DNA of 64,000 nt from the NCBI RefSeq assembly GCF_001612555.1, contig NZ_CP015111.1, positions 186,001 to 250,000 on the forward strand, written 5' to 3'. The notes beneath the pieces were generated by a model. It had not been told where the DNA came from and made no database searches. It saw only the letters and a list, made by a program, of their open reading frames with translations. Both the position numbers and the translations under genes were made by a program. Positions 15,361-22,764 of the stretch are shown in pieces. This DNA is from Acinetobacter sp. TGL-Y2 (GTDB taxonomy: Bacteria; Pseudomonadota; Gammaproteobacteria; Pseudomonadales; Moraxellaceae). Position 1 is the stretch's first letter. The number at the start of each line of letters is the position of its first letter.

Positions 15361-15390
15361 AAAAAGGCCTGCAGATCATGCAGGCCTTTG
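15361..15390 (-). terminator. Terminator of a truncated minus-strand gene
   Basis: AAAGGCCTGCA/TGCAGGCCTTT stem followed on the minus strand by TTTTT; 19 bp past the TAA at 15409. Confidence 0.8.
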
Positions 15391-15408
15391 GCATTTAGTT
15401 TTTGTATA

Positions 15409-15545
15409 TTATTGGTCAGAATACCAAACACAGACGAAATAAGAATTATAGCCAGAACTTGTTTCTGATGGTGAAACAACATGCTCAATATTTATAATTT
15501 TGCAAGCTGGACGATTTTTGTGCAAATTACTGGATAAAACGACCA
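15409..15545 (-). pseudogene. 3' remnant of a gene cut at the 27-bp site
   Basis: On the minus strand an open frame without a start runs from the repeat site to TAA 15409, ending SSGYNSYFVCVWYSDQ, and is followed by a good terminator. The missing 5' part suggests that insertion or recombination at the site (15519-15570) removed the rest of the gene. Confidence 0.45.
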
Positions 15546-15570
15546 CTTATTCCTGTTCGTAACGTACCAG
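15519..15570. repeat. Candidate recombination/attachment site, copy 1
   Basis: The core CCACTTATTCCTGTTCG plus TAACGTACCA (15543-15569) recurs inverted at 16725-16751 and direct at 56206-56232. Similarity to the 56-kb copy extends 24 bp further left (TGTGCAAATTACTGGATAAA). Copies 1 and 2 bracket the HicAB cassette; copy 3 lies beside an integrase gene. On the strand opposite to the core as written, the copies carry the end of a reading frame (GTLRTGISGRFIQ, stop). Confidence 0.6.
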
Positions 15571-15630
15571 TCATTCCTGCTTCTTGAACCACTAGGATAT
15601 GAAAAAGTAATCTCATATCCTTAGAAATGG

Positions 15631-15954
15631 TTACATCGCTAATTTTGCAGATACTAAACGATTCATGCTTACACCACGTTCTGCTGCTTCCAATGCTAGT
15701 TTTTGATGAACCATTGATGGAACACGTACCGCAAAACGACCACTATACTTTTTCTCTGAAAGTGGTACTGGTACTTTTTCATTGTTGCTGATCATATCGG
15801 CTACAACATCAGCAACAACATTAACAATGCCTGAAAATGCTTTAGACTGATCTGCATCAAGCCAAGATAATGATGGGAATTCAGCACATAAACCAACGTA
15901 TTCATTATCTTCTTCTGACCACATAACACGGTAAGTATATTGTTTACTATCCAT
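15631..15954 (-). CDS. hicB: HicB-family antitoxin, 107 aa
   Basis: The N-terminal half is the partial RNase-H-like HicB fold (YTYRVMWSEEDNEYVGLCAEFPSLSWLDAD). The C-terminal half, RFAVRVPSMVHQKLALEAAERGVSMNRLV, is a ribbon-helix-helix DNA-binding domain. Start at ATG 15954, preceded by AGGTGGAAA; a longer frame begins at 15966 but adds only MRWK and overlaps hicA. HicB binds and neutralises HicA and represses the operon; the inverted repeat at 16236-16259 is a likely operator. Confidence 0.85.
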   Translation of the reverse strand: MDSKQYTYRVMWSEEDNEYVGLCAEFPSLSWLDADQSKAFSGIVNVVADVVADMISNNEKVPVPLSEKKYSGRFAVRVPSMVHQKLALEAAERGVSMNRLVSAKLAM

Positions 15955-15962
15955 TTTCCACC

Positions 15963-16208
15963 TCACAATGCTTTAAGTTTATCAAGTGCAGCTAAAACTT
16001 GCTTCACCTGATACGGTTTAGCTTTACCATCATCATCTTGAAGATTTATTCGAGGATCGCCTTGCCACGGTGTTTTAAATACGGTGTGACTACCACCTGT
16101 TTGTCTTGGCTCTCCAAAATACTCTTTGCAAACCTTAACTAAATCCGAAAAACGAATATTTTTTGGATTATTACGCATTTGTTCTATAAGTTGATCAAGA
16201 TTAGCCAT
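15963..16208 (-). CDS. hicA: HicA-family mRNA interferase toxin, 81 aa
   Basis: Contains the double-stranded-RNA-binding-like HicA fold with the catalytic His in TGGSHTVFKTP (residues about 37-47) and the typical end YQVKQVLAALDKL. Start placed at ATG 16208 because the longer frame from 16265 would run through the operator palindrome. Gene order toxin then antitoxin is the usual hicAB order. HicA cleaves mRNA when HicB is lost, which stabilises the plasmid. Confidence 0.85.
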   Translation of the reverse strand: MANLDQLIEQMRNNPKNIRFSDLVKVCKEYFGEPRQTGGSHTVFKTPWQGDPRINLQDDDGKAKPYQVKQVLAALDKLKAL

Positions 16209-16235
16209 ACAAATGCTCAATGATTCCAATATGCA

Positions 16236-16259
16236 AATAGTATCAATAGTGATACTATT
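16236..16259. promoter_or_regulatory. Operator palindrome upstream of hicAB
   Basis: AATAGTATCA and TGATACTATT, perfect 10-bp arms around ATAG, between the XRE gene stop and hicA. Probable binding site of HicB or of the XRE/RHH protein. Confidence 0.7.
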
Positions 16260-16261
16260 TT

Positions 16262-16694
16262 TCAAGTATTGATTTCTCCATCACCATGTACAAGCCAAGA
16301 CTGATTAACTTTCAAATGCTCTGCGATCTTTCGGAGTTGGGGAAAAGATGGTTCTTTTTTACCTTGTATCCAATCTAAGAAGAGTTCAGCAGTTTCATAT
16401 CCTAATTGTTCAGCAATGTGTGTGTATTTGATTTGTTTTTCTTGTGATGAATTAAAATACTCTATAGCTTTGATAAAGCGATTTGATAGCTCTTTCTTAC
16501 GATCAAGAAGCTGATATGGTTTCAGTACACTATCATTATCTAGTTTCTTGAAGTTAAAACTATTTTCAAGTCTTTCCAAAATTTCAGCATTCATTGAACG
16601 CCTTGATTCTTGAGCTTCATTCTCAATTTTTAACTTTAATGTTGTTGGTAATCTAAGTTTAAATTGTGCTTCTGCTGTTTTGTGATTTATTCAT
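16262..16694 (-). CDS. Arc-like plus XRE-like DNA-binding protein, probable frameshift near its start
   Basis: The ATG at 16594 gives 110 residues with an XRE-type helix-turn-helix (YTHIAEQLGYETAELFLDWI and QLRKIAEHLKVNQSWLVHGD). Upstream of that ATG the same frame is open and encodes an Arc-like ribbon-helix-helix: FKLRLPTTLKLKIENEAQES then RRSMNAEILERLE. It has no start codon of its own. A start (ATG 16694) lies one base out of frame, so a single-base deletion near 16680 would give a complete Arc-XRE fusion. The short form may still be made. It probably regulates the adjacent hicAB genes. Confidence 0.6.
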
Positions 16695-16724
16695 CTTGTG
16701 GCTCATTACGAATAAGAATATGCA

Positions 16725-16751
16725 TGGTACGTTACGAACAGGAATAGGTGG
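16725..16751. repeat. Candidate recombination site, copy 2 (inverted)
   Basis: TGGTACGTTACGAACAGG plus AATAGGTGG, the reverse complement of the 15543-15569 core with one difference. With copy 1 it encloses the HicAB/Arc-XRE cassette of about 1.2 kb in inverted orientation. Confidence 0.6.
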
Positions 16752-16942
16752 CATATTTATGCAGGAATATGCAATTTTTGAAGAACGCATTAATTTCATC
16801 TGTAACTGGATTTAAGTCACTTTCTAATGTAGGTCTTGATACATTGAATTTTTGAGATTTAATCATAGGTAATTTTTTCTCACTTTATTAAGTTGGCCAT
16901 GAATCACTTTTATGAATAGAAGTCCGGAACATGGGAAACGGC

Positions 16943-17482
16943 TTATTGAAATTTAAGCCGAATTTCCTCATTACGTTCTGAAATTCGTTTTTCTGCATCT
17001 AAGATCGCCAATTTAGCTTCAAGCTCCTTAATTTTCTTATTTTCATTTTTGATATAGCGGTAATTGGCTCCGCTTAAGTAGCCCTTTTTCTCCATGAGTT
17101 TGATCTTGCCATCAAGCTCCAAGATTTTGGCTTTGTAAGTTGGATTGACCTCATTAAAGTCTAAAATATTTACTAAATTTCGTTCTTGCCATTTACGGAC
17201 ATACATCTGCTCATCAAGATCAATTTTTGAGAAGGACATGACAGATATACTGAGTAATAGGATTCCAGAAATTGCTAATCCAGAACCGAACAACCAAATC
17301 GCAGAATCAGCTAATTCTTTTACAGGTTGGTTCAAAGCCTTCATGTGTTTTTGATATGAGAAGCAATAAAGTAAAACTAAGATGGAGATAATAAAAACAG
17401 CCATCAGAATATAGATTCCAATGAGATCACCTGATGGTGAGTAGGTTTTATAGTCGTGAAGAATCATTGAGAAGTTATTCAT
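16943..17482 (-). CDS. Membrane protein with long coiled coil, 179 aa
   Basis: Two membrane segments (residues about 20-43 and 64-87) are followed by a highly charged coiled coil to the end (KIKELEAKLAILDAEKRISE). The general plan is that of 4437-4964 and 1952-2383. It lies 13 bp downstream of the 125-aa gene on the minus strand and shares its promoter at 17905-17921. Function unknown; possibly an envelope scaffold or a membrane-bound sensor. Confidence 0.65.
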   Translation of the reverse strand: MNNFSMILHDYKTYSPSGDLIGIYILMAVFIISILVLLYCFSYQKHMKALNQPVKELADSAIWLFGSGLAISGILLLSISVMSFSKIDLDEQMYVRKWQERNLVNILDFNEVNPTYKAKILELDGKIKLMEKKGYLSGANYRYIKNENKKIKELEAKLAILDAEKRISERNEEIRLKFQ

Positions 17483-17495
17483 TATTCATTTCCCC

Positions 17496-17873
17496 TTAAA
17501 TGGCCAAGCTTTGTTTTTGGAGTACGTCCAAGAAGATTTTAAAAACTTCATTCGGCGTATATGGAGTAGATAGCTTGAGATTGCTATGAAGCCCCATGCT
17601 CTTGATAGCCTGTTCACCATTTAAGTGATTGAGTAGATCATCCACATCAAAAACGATTGCATCTTTATTTTGTTCTGCAGTGCGGTCTTGCTCTGTAGTT
17701 GCTTGTCGAGACCAAAGCATAATTCGCTGATTTTGATCATTGGTGATATTGATGGCCAATTCTGCAGGGTCAAGATCATCAATATAAGTTTGAGTATCGG
17801 TGTTGTCACCACGGAGAGCGATAACAACTGGGGCATTATTGAAATCTGCCATTTGAAAAACTGTATTTTGCAT
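17496..17873 (-). CDS. Hypothetical acidic protein, 125 aa
   Basis: An acidic soluble protein with an N-terminal beta strand (APVVIALRGDNTD), a central acidic stretch (NKDAIVFDVDDLLNHL) and a C-terminal helix (NEVFKIFLDVLQKQSLAI). No signal peptide or membrane segment, no recognised motif. First gene of a two-gene operon with a coiled-coil membrane protein; the two could act together. Confidence 0.65.
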   Translation of the reverse strand: MQNTVFQMADFNNAPVVIALRGDNTDTQTYIDDLDPAELAINITNDQNQRIMLWSRQATTEQDRTAEQNKDAIVFDVDDLLNHLNGEQAIKSMGLHSNLKLSTPYTPNEVFKIFLDVLQKQSLAI

Positions 17874-17904
17874 CTGTAATGCCTTTTATTTTAACTTGGT
17901 TTAT

Positions 17905-17921
17905 TATAACCATATACCGCA
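17905..17921 (-). promoter_or_regulatory. Shared promoter motif, copy 11
   Basis: TATAACCATATACCGCA; minus-strand ACATGATTTAACT block nine bases upstream of TGCGG. Confidence 0.75.
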
Positions 17922-17997
17922 AATATTGGGAGTTAAATCATGTAATTCATTATTATAATTATCGCATAAGTATCTAATTTTTAAAATTATAAGTATA

Positions 17998-18262
17998 TAA
18001 AAACCGCATGTGCGATATATCGAAACTAAGCCCAAGTTAGTTTCCCGACAACTTGCCTAAAAACCGCGTGTGCGATGTACCACCTCGAAGTAACAGACTA
18101 GCTGCTGATTCACTTTCTAAAAACCGCCTGTGCGATAAGTCACTTAAAGATTTATTAATTTATAAGACCACGAAATCGAAAAACCGCGTGTGCGATAGGT
18201 TGTTTTTTCCATGGCAAAATAGATCGACCATTTGTTCTCAAAACCGCGTGTGCGATATGCCA
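17998..18262 (+). repeat. Five 25-bp repeats with exact 60-bp period (array 1)
   Basis: Repeat consensus TAAAAACCGC followed by GTGTGCGATATGCCA, at 17998, 18058, 18118, 18178 and 18238. The 35-bp spacers are unrelated to each other. The core CCGCRTGTGCGA contains a CGC/GCG dyad. The same repeat in inverted orientation forms array 2 at 61816-62080. The constant period recalls CRISPR arrays, but the repeats are degenerate and no cas gene is seen; iteron or centromere function is more likely. Confidence 0.8.
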
Positions 18263-18583
18263 CTCCAGCAATTTTAACATAAGCTGCCATCATAAAATAT
18301 ACGGCGCTATATATAGCCATAAGATGAACATTGCTTTTCAAAGTCCAATATTTGTATGGATGACTAATTCAATTAATTTCAGAAATCGCGCTAAGAAAAC
18401 ATGATCAGTTGAATACTTATGCTTAATCCCTATAGGGGAATAAATAAAGACACGGCGTATATAGGTAAGGTTGGTGTCATTTGTCTGTATATAGGAATAC
18501 TCGTATAGGAAGCTATAAGGAAAATACAGAATAGCTTATATAGGAGATATGGGAGTGTGCTGTATATAGGAGTCTATAATAAT

Positions 18584-18600
18584 TATAACCATATACCGTT
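18584..18600. promoter_or_regulatory. Shared motif, copy 12 (no minus-strand gene follows)
   Basis: TATAACCATATACCGTT. The minus-strand direction leads into the TATATAGG repeats and array 1, where no gene was recognised. The plus-strand gene at 18651 starts 50 nt to the right. Confidence 0.55.
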
Positions 18601-18650
18601 TTATCATGCTATGTTAGAGTAATTTCTATACTTACATTGGAGATATAGCG

Positions 18651-19088
18651 TTGGGATTTTATTTAAAGGTATTTGGATTTATCATGGCCATGCCTATTAT
18701 TGTATGGTTTTATCAGGATAGCCAAAGTTTGAAACAAGACATTGAAAAAAGCTCACTTCAAAAAGTCACAGCATTTCTTAAAGCGAATGAATGTTACACG
18801 GCAGCATCTAATATACAAATCTTTAAGCCAAAAGATGCTCTAGAAATAAATTACCAATGCTTTAAGGCAAATACTCAATTAAACCTTTTAACCTCTATCA
18901 AGCAACAAGACATCATGTTTGGCCCGTATGATATTAATAGTCGAAGTGTGAGTACAGATCACCTAGATGAAAAGATTCAGATCATTTCGGCTCCAGATCA
19001 ATATAAAGAACAATGTGAAAGGGGTGAGAAGAAAACCTATTGTGATTTGCTTAAGCAAGAGACAAGGTATCTACATCAAACCTTTTAA
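18651..19088 (+). CDS. Membrane-anchored protein, 145 aa
   Basis: Start codon TTG with GGAG at good spacing. One N-terminal membrane segment (residues 2-20) is followed by a periplasmic domain of about 120 residues with four Cys (NECYTAAS, QCFKA, EQC and YCDLL) that could form two disulfides. No family recognised. It stands alone, followed by a terminator at 19108-19130. A role in the cell envelope is likely. Confidence 0.65.
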   Translation: MGFYLKVFGFIMAMPIIVWFYQDSQSLKQDIEKSSLQKVTAFLKANECYTAASNIQIFKPKDALEINYQCFKANTQLNLLTSIKQQDIMFGPYDINSRSVSTDHLDEKIQIISAPDQYKEQCERGEKKTYCDLLKQETRYLHQTF

Positions 19089-19107
19089 TGAATAGAGTAA
19101 AGAGAAT

Positions 19108-19130
19108 GCGCCAATCACGGCGCTTTTTTT
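19108..19130 (+). terminator. Rho-independent terminator
   Basis: GCGCC-AATCAC-GGCGC stem followed by seven T residues. Confidence 0.85.
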
Positions 19131-19277
19131 ATCCCTGAGTGTATGGAAGATATATAGGGGGTATATAGAGGGCTATAAAGAGCAATACCCACTAAGTATG
19201 AAAATTTGAAATTAAGAAAAAGTATAGATACCATTCATATATAAATACCCAATCAATCACCATACGGCGTAAACACT

Positions 19278-19426
19278 ATGGCTTCAATTAAAGCAGTAGA
19301 CATTCCTATGAACTTCCAACAGTCCTTGAACGAGACAACTATGTAGAAGTGTTTAAAGCCAAGATAAATTCAATGTTGACAGAAGAATTGCCTCTATCAG
19401 TTTTTGTGCCGCGTCAAATGTCATAA
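19278..19426 (+). pseudogene. Small frameshifted ORF, about 49 aa
   Basis: ATG 19278 begins MASIKAVDIP; then a one-base deletion is needed (near 19308) to continue as ELPTVLERDNYVEVFKAKIN and SMLTEELPLSVFVPRQMS to TAA 19426. The continuation reads like a real protein end. No strong ribosome-binding site was seen. Confidence 0.35.
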
Positions 19427-19604
19427 GAATTGGCCACCAAGATAAAAGTCGGCTCAATAGCTGGTTTTTTTTCACCTGTTTAGATACGCCGTATATAGGG
19501 ATAAAATAAAAATAAGTAGTCATTTTAGAGTAGGAACCAAAAAAAGTGATTGATATAATGCGCACCTTCGTAAAATGAAAAGAACTAACCTTCTGATTTA
19601 ATAT

Positions 19605-19904
19605 ATGTTTGTATATAAAAGAATGCTGTTTATTGGATTTATAGTGGTTTTGCAGATGAACTCGGCCTATGCGGGTATAGATGCAAATGATGCAACTAAT
19701 TCTTTAATTGTACCTGTCGAATGGCTGGTGAACTTTCTTGAGGGAACCGGTGGGTTGTTTGCTGCTATGTGTGGCTTGGTTATTGGCCTATATGCTGCAG
19801 TCGTAAATCATTCGTTGTGGCAAGTTGCCTGCAGTATAGTTTTTGAAATGGTTTTGCACTATATGCCACCAGTTCTCTGCACGATATTTGGAATACCGCT
19901 ATAG
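19605..19904 (+). CDS. Second TraA-like pilin subunit, 99 aa
   Basis: After a signal-peptide-like N-terminus (ending MNSAYA), residues 37-65 (VEWLVNFLEGTGGLFAAMCG, then LVIGLYAAVV) align well with TraA at 34491 (VNWLLKFMNGTGGLLAAMLG, then LLLTLYSAFV). Both end in a second hydrophobic segment with a Pro-containing turn. It is therefore a divergent paralogue of the conjugative pilin, 14.6 kb upstream of the transfer operon and on its own. It has a Cys in the first segment and two or three more later, unlike TraA. It may be a minor pilin, a regulator of pilus assembly, or a decaying copy. Confidence 0.65.
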   Translation: MFVYKRMLFIGFIVVLQMNSAYAGIDANDATNSLIVPVEWLVNFLEGTGGLFAAMCGLVIGLYAAVVNHSLWQVACSIVFEMVLHYMPPVLCTIFGIPL

Positions 19905-20272
19905 GGAATCTATATGGAAGTGCTCAGAACTTGAGTGGGCATTTTTCGCTTGTATTGTCCAATGCTATATAGACATCTATAAGGGGATATATAGGAGACT
20001 ATAGAGAGGGGGAACATATCCTTTGACCAAACCAAATAGAATGCCTGTATGAATAGAGTGATTGATGAGATCAGCCACGGCGTACAAAAATGAATACCGT
20101 ACGATAATGAACGCCGTATATAGGGTAAATGAGTCATTGAGCTTAGGGATAGCACATATAGGAGAACTTCCTATATGGGATATACCGGATAAGGATGACT
20201 TCCCTCAGTTATGGCCAAGCCAAAAAAAGCACCTGTTAAGAGTGCTGGTGTCATTTTTCTGTATATAGGGTA
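19905..20272. other. Repeat-rich intergenic stretch
   Basis: Holds several TATATAGG motifs and the first copy (20151-20270) of a 120-bp direct repeat. The repeat includes a GCACCTGTTAAGAGTGC hairpin. A short open frame over it (20062-20268) contains HIGELPIWDIPDKDD, which recurs in two other places. Confidence 0.5.
20151..20270 (+). repeat. 120-bp direct repeat, copy 1
   Basis: Nearly the same sequence occurs at 20964-21080. It spans the CATATAGG/CCTATATG palindrome, a GATGACTT...CAGTTATGGCCAAGCC block, a hairpin preceded by seven A residues, and TGTCATTT-CTGTATATAG at the end. Confidence 0.8.
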
Positions 20273-20474
20273 TCAAGTTGAAGCAAGAGCCTGAGTGCGC
20301 TCATTCAATTTGTTTCTTAGGTATATGCATCCTGTCATAATTGAAGCAACCAAGATGGTGCGTACATACTCCAAAAATACATAGCCATTAGAATTCATAA
20401 AATACTCAGCTACAAGCACAGTACTTACAAGTGATAAAAAAAACTAAGCTGGAAATGATCATTGATTTATTCAT
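20273..20474 (-). pseudogene. Small two-pass membrane protein, frameshifted at an eight-T run
   Basis: ATG 20474 starts MNKSMIISSLVF and meets eight T residues (minus strand). Removing one T restores a 66-residue frame (LSLVSTVLVAEYF, then EYVRTILVASIMTGCIYL and NKLNERTQALAST) ending at TGA 20273. The restored protein has two membrane segments. Without the change translation stops after about 22 residues. The case is like that at 6647-6840, where the run is also eight bases. Confidence 0.55.
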
Positions 20475-20538
20475 AGTCTAACTTTCATAAGTTGTGCTTA
20501 ATCGATAGAAGAATTATATCTAATTAGAAGTACTTGTG

Positions 20539-20772
20539 TCATTTCTCTGTATATAGGAAGTCTAAGTGAATATCTTGGCCATTTAAATTAATATTATTGG
20601 CTAAGATCATATCTGGATATAAGTCATAAACATTCTTCTGAACTTTTTCTAAGCTATTTGCCTCAGTCACAATAGAGAAAAAATCACATGTTGCTACCCA
20701 GACCTTTGCTTCTTGATCAAAAATAACTTTAACTGGCACATTCATTGTTTTTTCTTCAATGAGACTACTCAT
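20539..20772 (-). CDS. DUF1902-type small protein, 77 aa
   Basis: VPVKVIFDQEAKVWVATCDF and FSIVTEANSLEKVQKNVYD match the DUF1902 pattern (D.E..VWVA.......TEA). This family is related to HicB-like RNase-H-fold proteins and often sits in toxin-antitoxin settings. No HicA-like partner is adjacent here. ATG 20772 follows AGG at 8 nt. An orphan antitoxin-like protein is the likeliest reading. Confidence 0.6.
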   Translation of the reverse strand: MSSLIEEKTMNVPVKVIFDQEAKVWVATCDFFSIVTEANSLEKVQKNVYDLYPDMILANNINLNGQDIHLDFLYTEK

Positions 20773-20963
20773 AGAAAATACCTAAAAATTAAATGAATAA
20801 TTTAAATTGTACCTTTTAAATAAAACAAGAACAAAGTTCATTCATATCAGCGGTTAGTGTCATTTCCCTGTATATAGGGTATCAAGCCATTTACATGTAT
20901 GGCCAATCAAATGAGCTTAAATCATAGAATAACCCTCATAGACACGGCGCACCCATTAGGCAT

Positions 20964-21080
20964 AGCACATATAGGAGAACATCCTATATGGGATATGCCG
21001 GATAAAGATGACTTACTCAGTTATGGCCAAGCCAAAAAAAGCACCCCTTAAGAGTGCTTGTGTCATTTCCCTGTATATAG
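20964..21080 (+). repeat. 120-bp direct repeat, copy 2
   Basis: Copy of 20151-20270 with about ten differences. The hairpin AAGCACCCCTTAAGAGTGCTT is present. The palindrome and the CTGTATATAG end are kept. Confidence 0.8.
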
Positions 21081-21084
21081 AAGG

Positions 21085-21579
21085 CTATAAGAAGCTAAAG
21101 CCATTAATCAGGAATTGAATGGTCAATGTCATGCAGAACCCAATAAAGAAGAAATTGTTCAACTTCTCATGGTGAGTGATCTTCTTATATAAGGGGTCAG
21201 GGATATTCGCCGTGTCCTTATCTGCTTCATTCATGAGCTTTGTGATTTTTTGGATGTTAAACAGCATACATGCAGAGATCACCAATAGAACCGTAATGAT
21301 GTATTGGCTAAATGAGAAGTCTACGTTAGGCATCAAATGCTTAACCGTAAAATTATCTATCTTGATGTTCCCTATTAATAGAATGATCAGACCTAAAGCA
21401 ATCATAGCCATTCCTGCAACTTTTGATTTGCTGCTATTCAGCATCATTTGAACTTTTAAATTGTTCACTTGGTTCCTAGTGTGTGGAGAACGAACCAGCT
21501 TCTTGCACGATAGTAATAAACGTATAGAGAACATCATTGCGATAAGCAGTGTAAATCCTAAGAAGAATACATATCCCAT
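21085..21579 (-). CDS. Polytopic membrane protein, 164 aa
   Basis: Four hydrophobic segments (residues 3-22, 53-73, 89-110 and 140-160) with basic first loop (CKKLVRSPHTRNQ). Resembles 2373-2852 and 9320-9835 in length, MG start and segment spacing. No promoter of the shared type was found upstream. The gene lies inside the TATATAGG region. Function unknown. Confidence 0.6.
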   Translation of the reverse strand: MGYVFFLGFTLLIAMMFSIRLLLSCKKLVRSPHTRNQVNNLKVQMMLNSSKSKVAGMAMIALGLIILLIGNIKIDNFTVKHLMPNVDFSFSQYIITVLLVISACMLFNIQKITKLMNEADKDTANIPDPLYKKITHHEKLNNFFFIGFCMTLTIQFLINGFSFL

Positions 21580-22200
21580 GAATTTTTAACCCTTCAAATT
21601 TTATGTTGTATGAATATCCATTTTTTGGCATGGAATCATTTATTGTTACTTAGTGGATAAGATAAACCATTCATCATTTATACACGGCGCATCCGAATTT
21701 GGCATAACGCATATAGGGGAACTCCCTATATGGGATTGGTCAAAGAGGTGTCAAATATACATTCTATCGTCCATCTATCCCCATTCAATGTGCTTGATCA
21801 TCTTCAGGCCATCTTATAGCTGACTATAGGAAACGATAGCTTAAATATGGATAGCTATAAATAAACAGGCCAATAAAAATGCACTATCTCAGGGTGAAAG
21901 ATAGTGCCATGGAACGATAGGCCTGTTCCCTTTATTGGAGCAATCAAGTTATGGACTCAACACAACTAAGTTAACATTCATATAAAATCATTCCAATAAT
22001 ATTTATTAATTTTAATAATAATAAATGACAATTATTTTATTCTCATTAAATGAAAAATTAACTAATCATCAGTGCTCAGTCAATTTATAAAACGACATTT
22101 CAATCGGGAATTCGATGATCGAATGTTCAATTTGTATCCTTATAGATGCCTATATGTGGAGCTGTAAATTCTATATGTGGAGTTAACACAAGCAATAAAT
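21580..22200. other. ORF-free stretch with nested hairpin
   Basis: Contains palindrome 21710-21732 and a nested structure: AACAGGCC (21864-21871) with GGCCTGTT (21920-21927) enclosing GCACTATC/GATAGTGC (21881-21907). No convincing gene. Confidence 0.5.
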
Positions 22201-22585
22201 TGAACGCCGTGCTCATGTCTGGTAGGTGGAGACTACTCATCAAATTGCCATGGAATTTTGTGCCAGTATTGGTTCTTTTTGCAGATCAAAACTAACAAAG
22301 TTTTGTTCAGCAAAAAGGGTAGCGGTCACTGCTCATGATGCAATAGTTTTAGATCGGAATTACACGGTAGCGCAACGCGCTGATCAAGGGTAATTCTTGG
22401 TCAAAGCTATTGTATTGCACAATACAAATTCAGTGGTATGACCCATCATCTAAACCAAAATACTCTAGACGATTGAATAGCGGTATATGCCTACACTATT
22501 AATTAATGGAAATTGCTTATTTAAATGGACACTACCATTACAAGCGTTAGCGTAGTAATGGAATGCGTCAAGCATTGATTAACTC
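22200..22585. ncRNA. Candidate structured RNA or folded DNA element
   Basis: No ORF, but ordered hairpins: TTTTTGC/GCAAAAA (22276-22316) enclosing CAAAAC/GTTTTG; CAATAG/CTATTG (22341-22412) enclosing GAATTAC/GTAATTC (22357-22396); CCATTAC/GTAATGG (22535-22561) enclosing GCGTTAGC; then AATGC-GTCAA-GCATT. The density of long nested stems is higher than in ordinary AT-rich spacers. Strand and ends cannot be fixed. Confidence 0.45.
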
Positions 22586-22764
22586 TGTTTAATTGTTTGA
22601 TAGAATTCACTGAATAAATATATTTATCACATTTAACTTAAAATAACACGGCGTAGTTATATTTGAGCTTCTGCGAAAATATTTAAGCGTAAGCGGGTCA
22701 TTATAAAACAAATCAGCTAGTAATCAGGTCACAACATTATAATTGTGAAAAAGTAGCATTATAT

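Larger units (their letters stand above)
18420..22180. repeat. Cluster of TATATAGG motifs
   Basis: More than twenty copies of TATATAGG or close variants occur in this interval, in both orientations, and I noticed none at this density elsewhere. Three form the palindrome CATATAGG-N7-CCTATATG (20155, 20968 and 21710). ACGGCG motifs are also enriched here. A replication, partition or silencing function is plausible. Confidence 0.65.

Noticed and set aside
15276..15488. 70-aa minus-strand ORF
   Set aside because: It spans the terminator and the end of the truncated gene in another frame; it is a shadow frame.
15543..15569. XerC/XerD dif site (pdif)
   Set aside because: The layout around HicAB is pdif-like, but the arms do not match the XerC or XerD binding sequences, so it is reported only as a candidate site of another recombinase.
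17998..18262. CRISPR array
   Set aside because: Constant period and unrelated spacers fit superficially, but the repeats vary in sequence, are short (25 bp), the copy is mirrored at 61.8 kb, and no cas gene is present in the window.
18053..18277. ORFs across repeat array 1
   Set aside because: The frames on both strands simply read through the repeats (repeated KNRVCD or YRTRGF) and have no ribosome-binding site.
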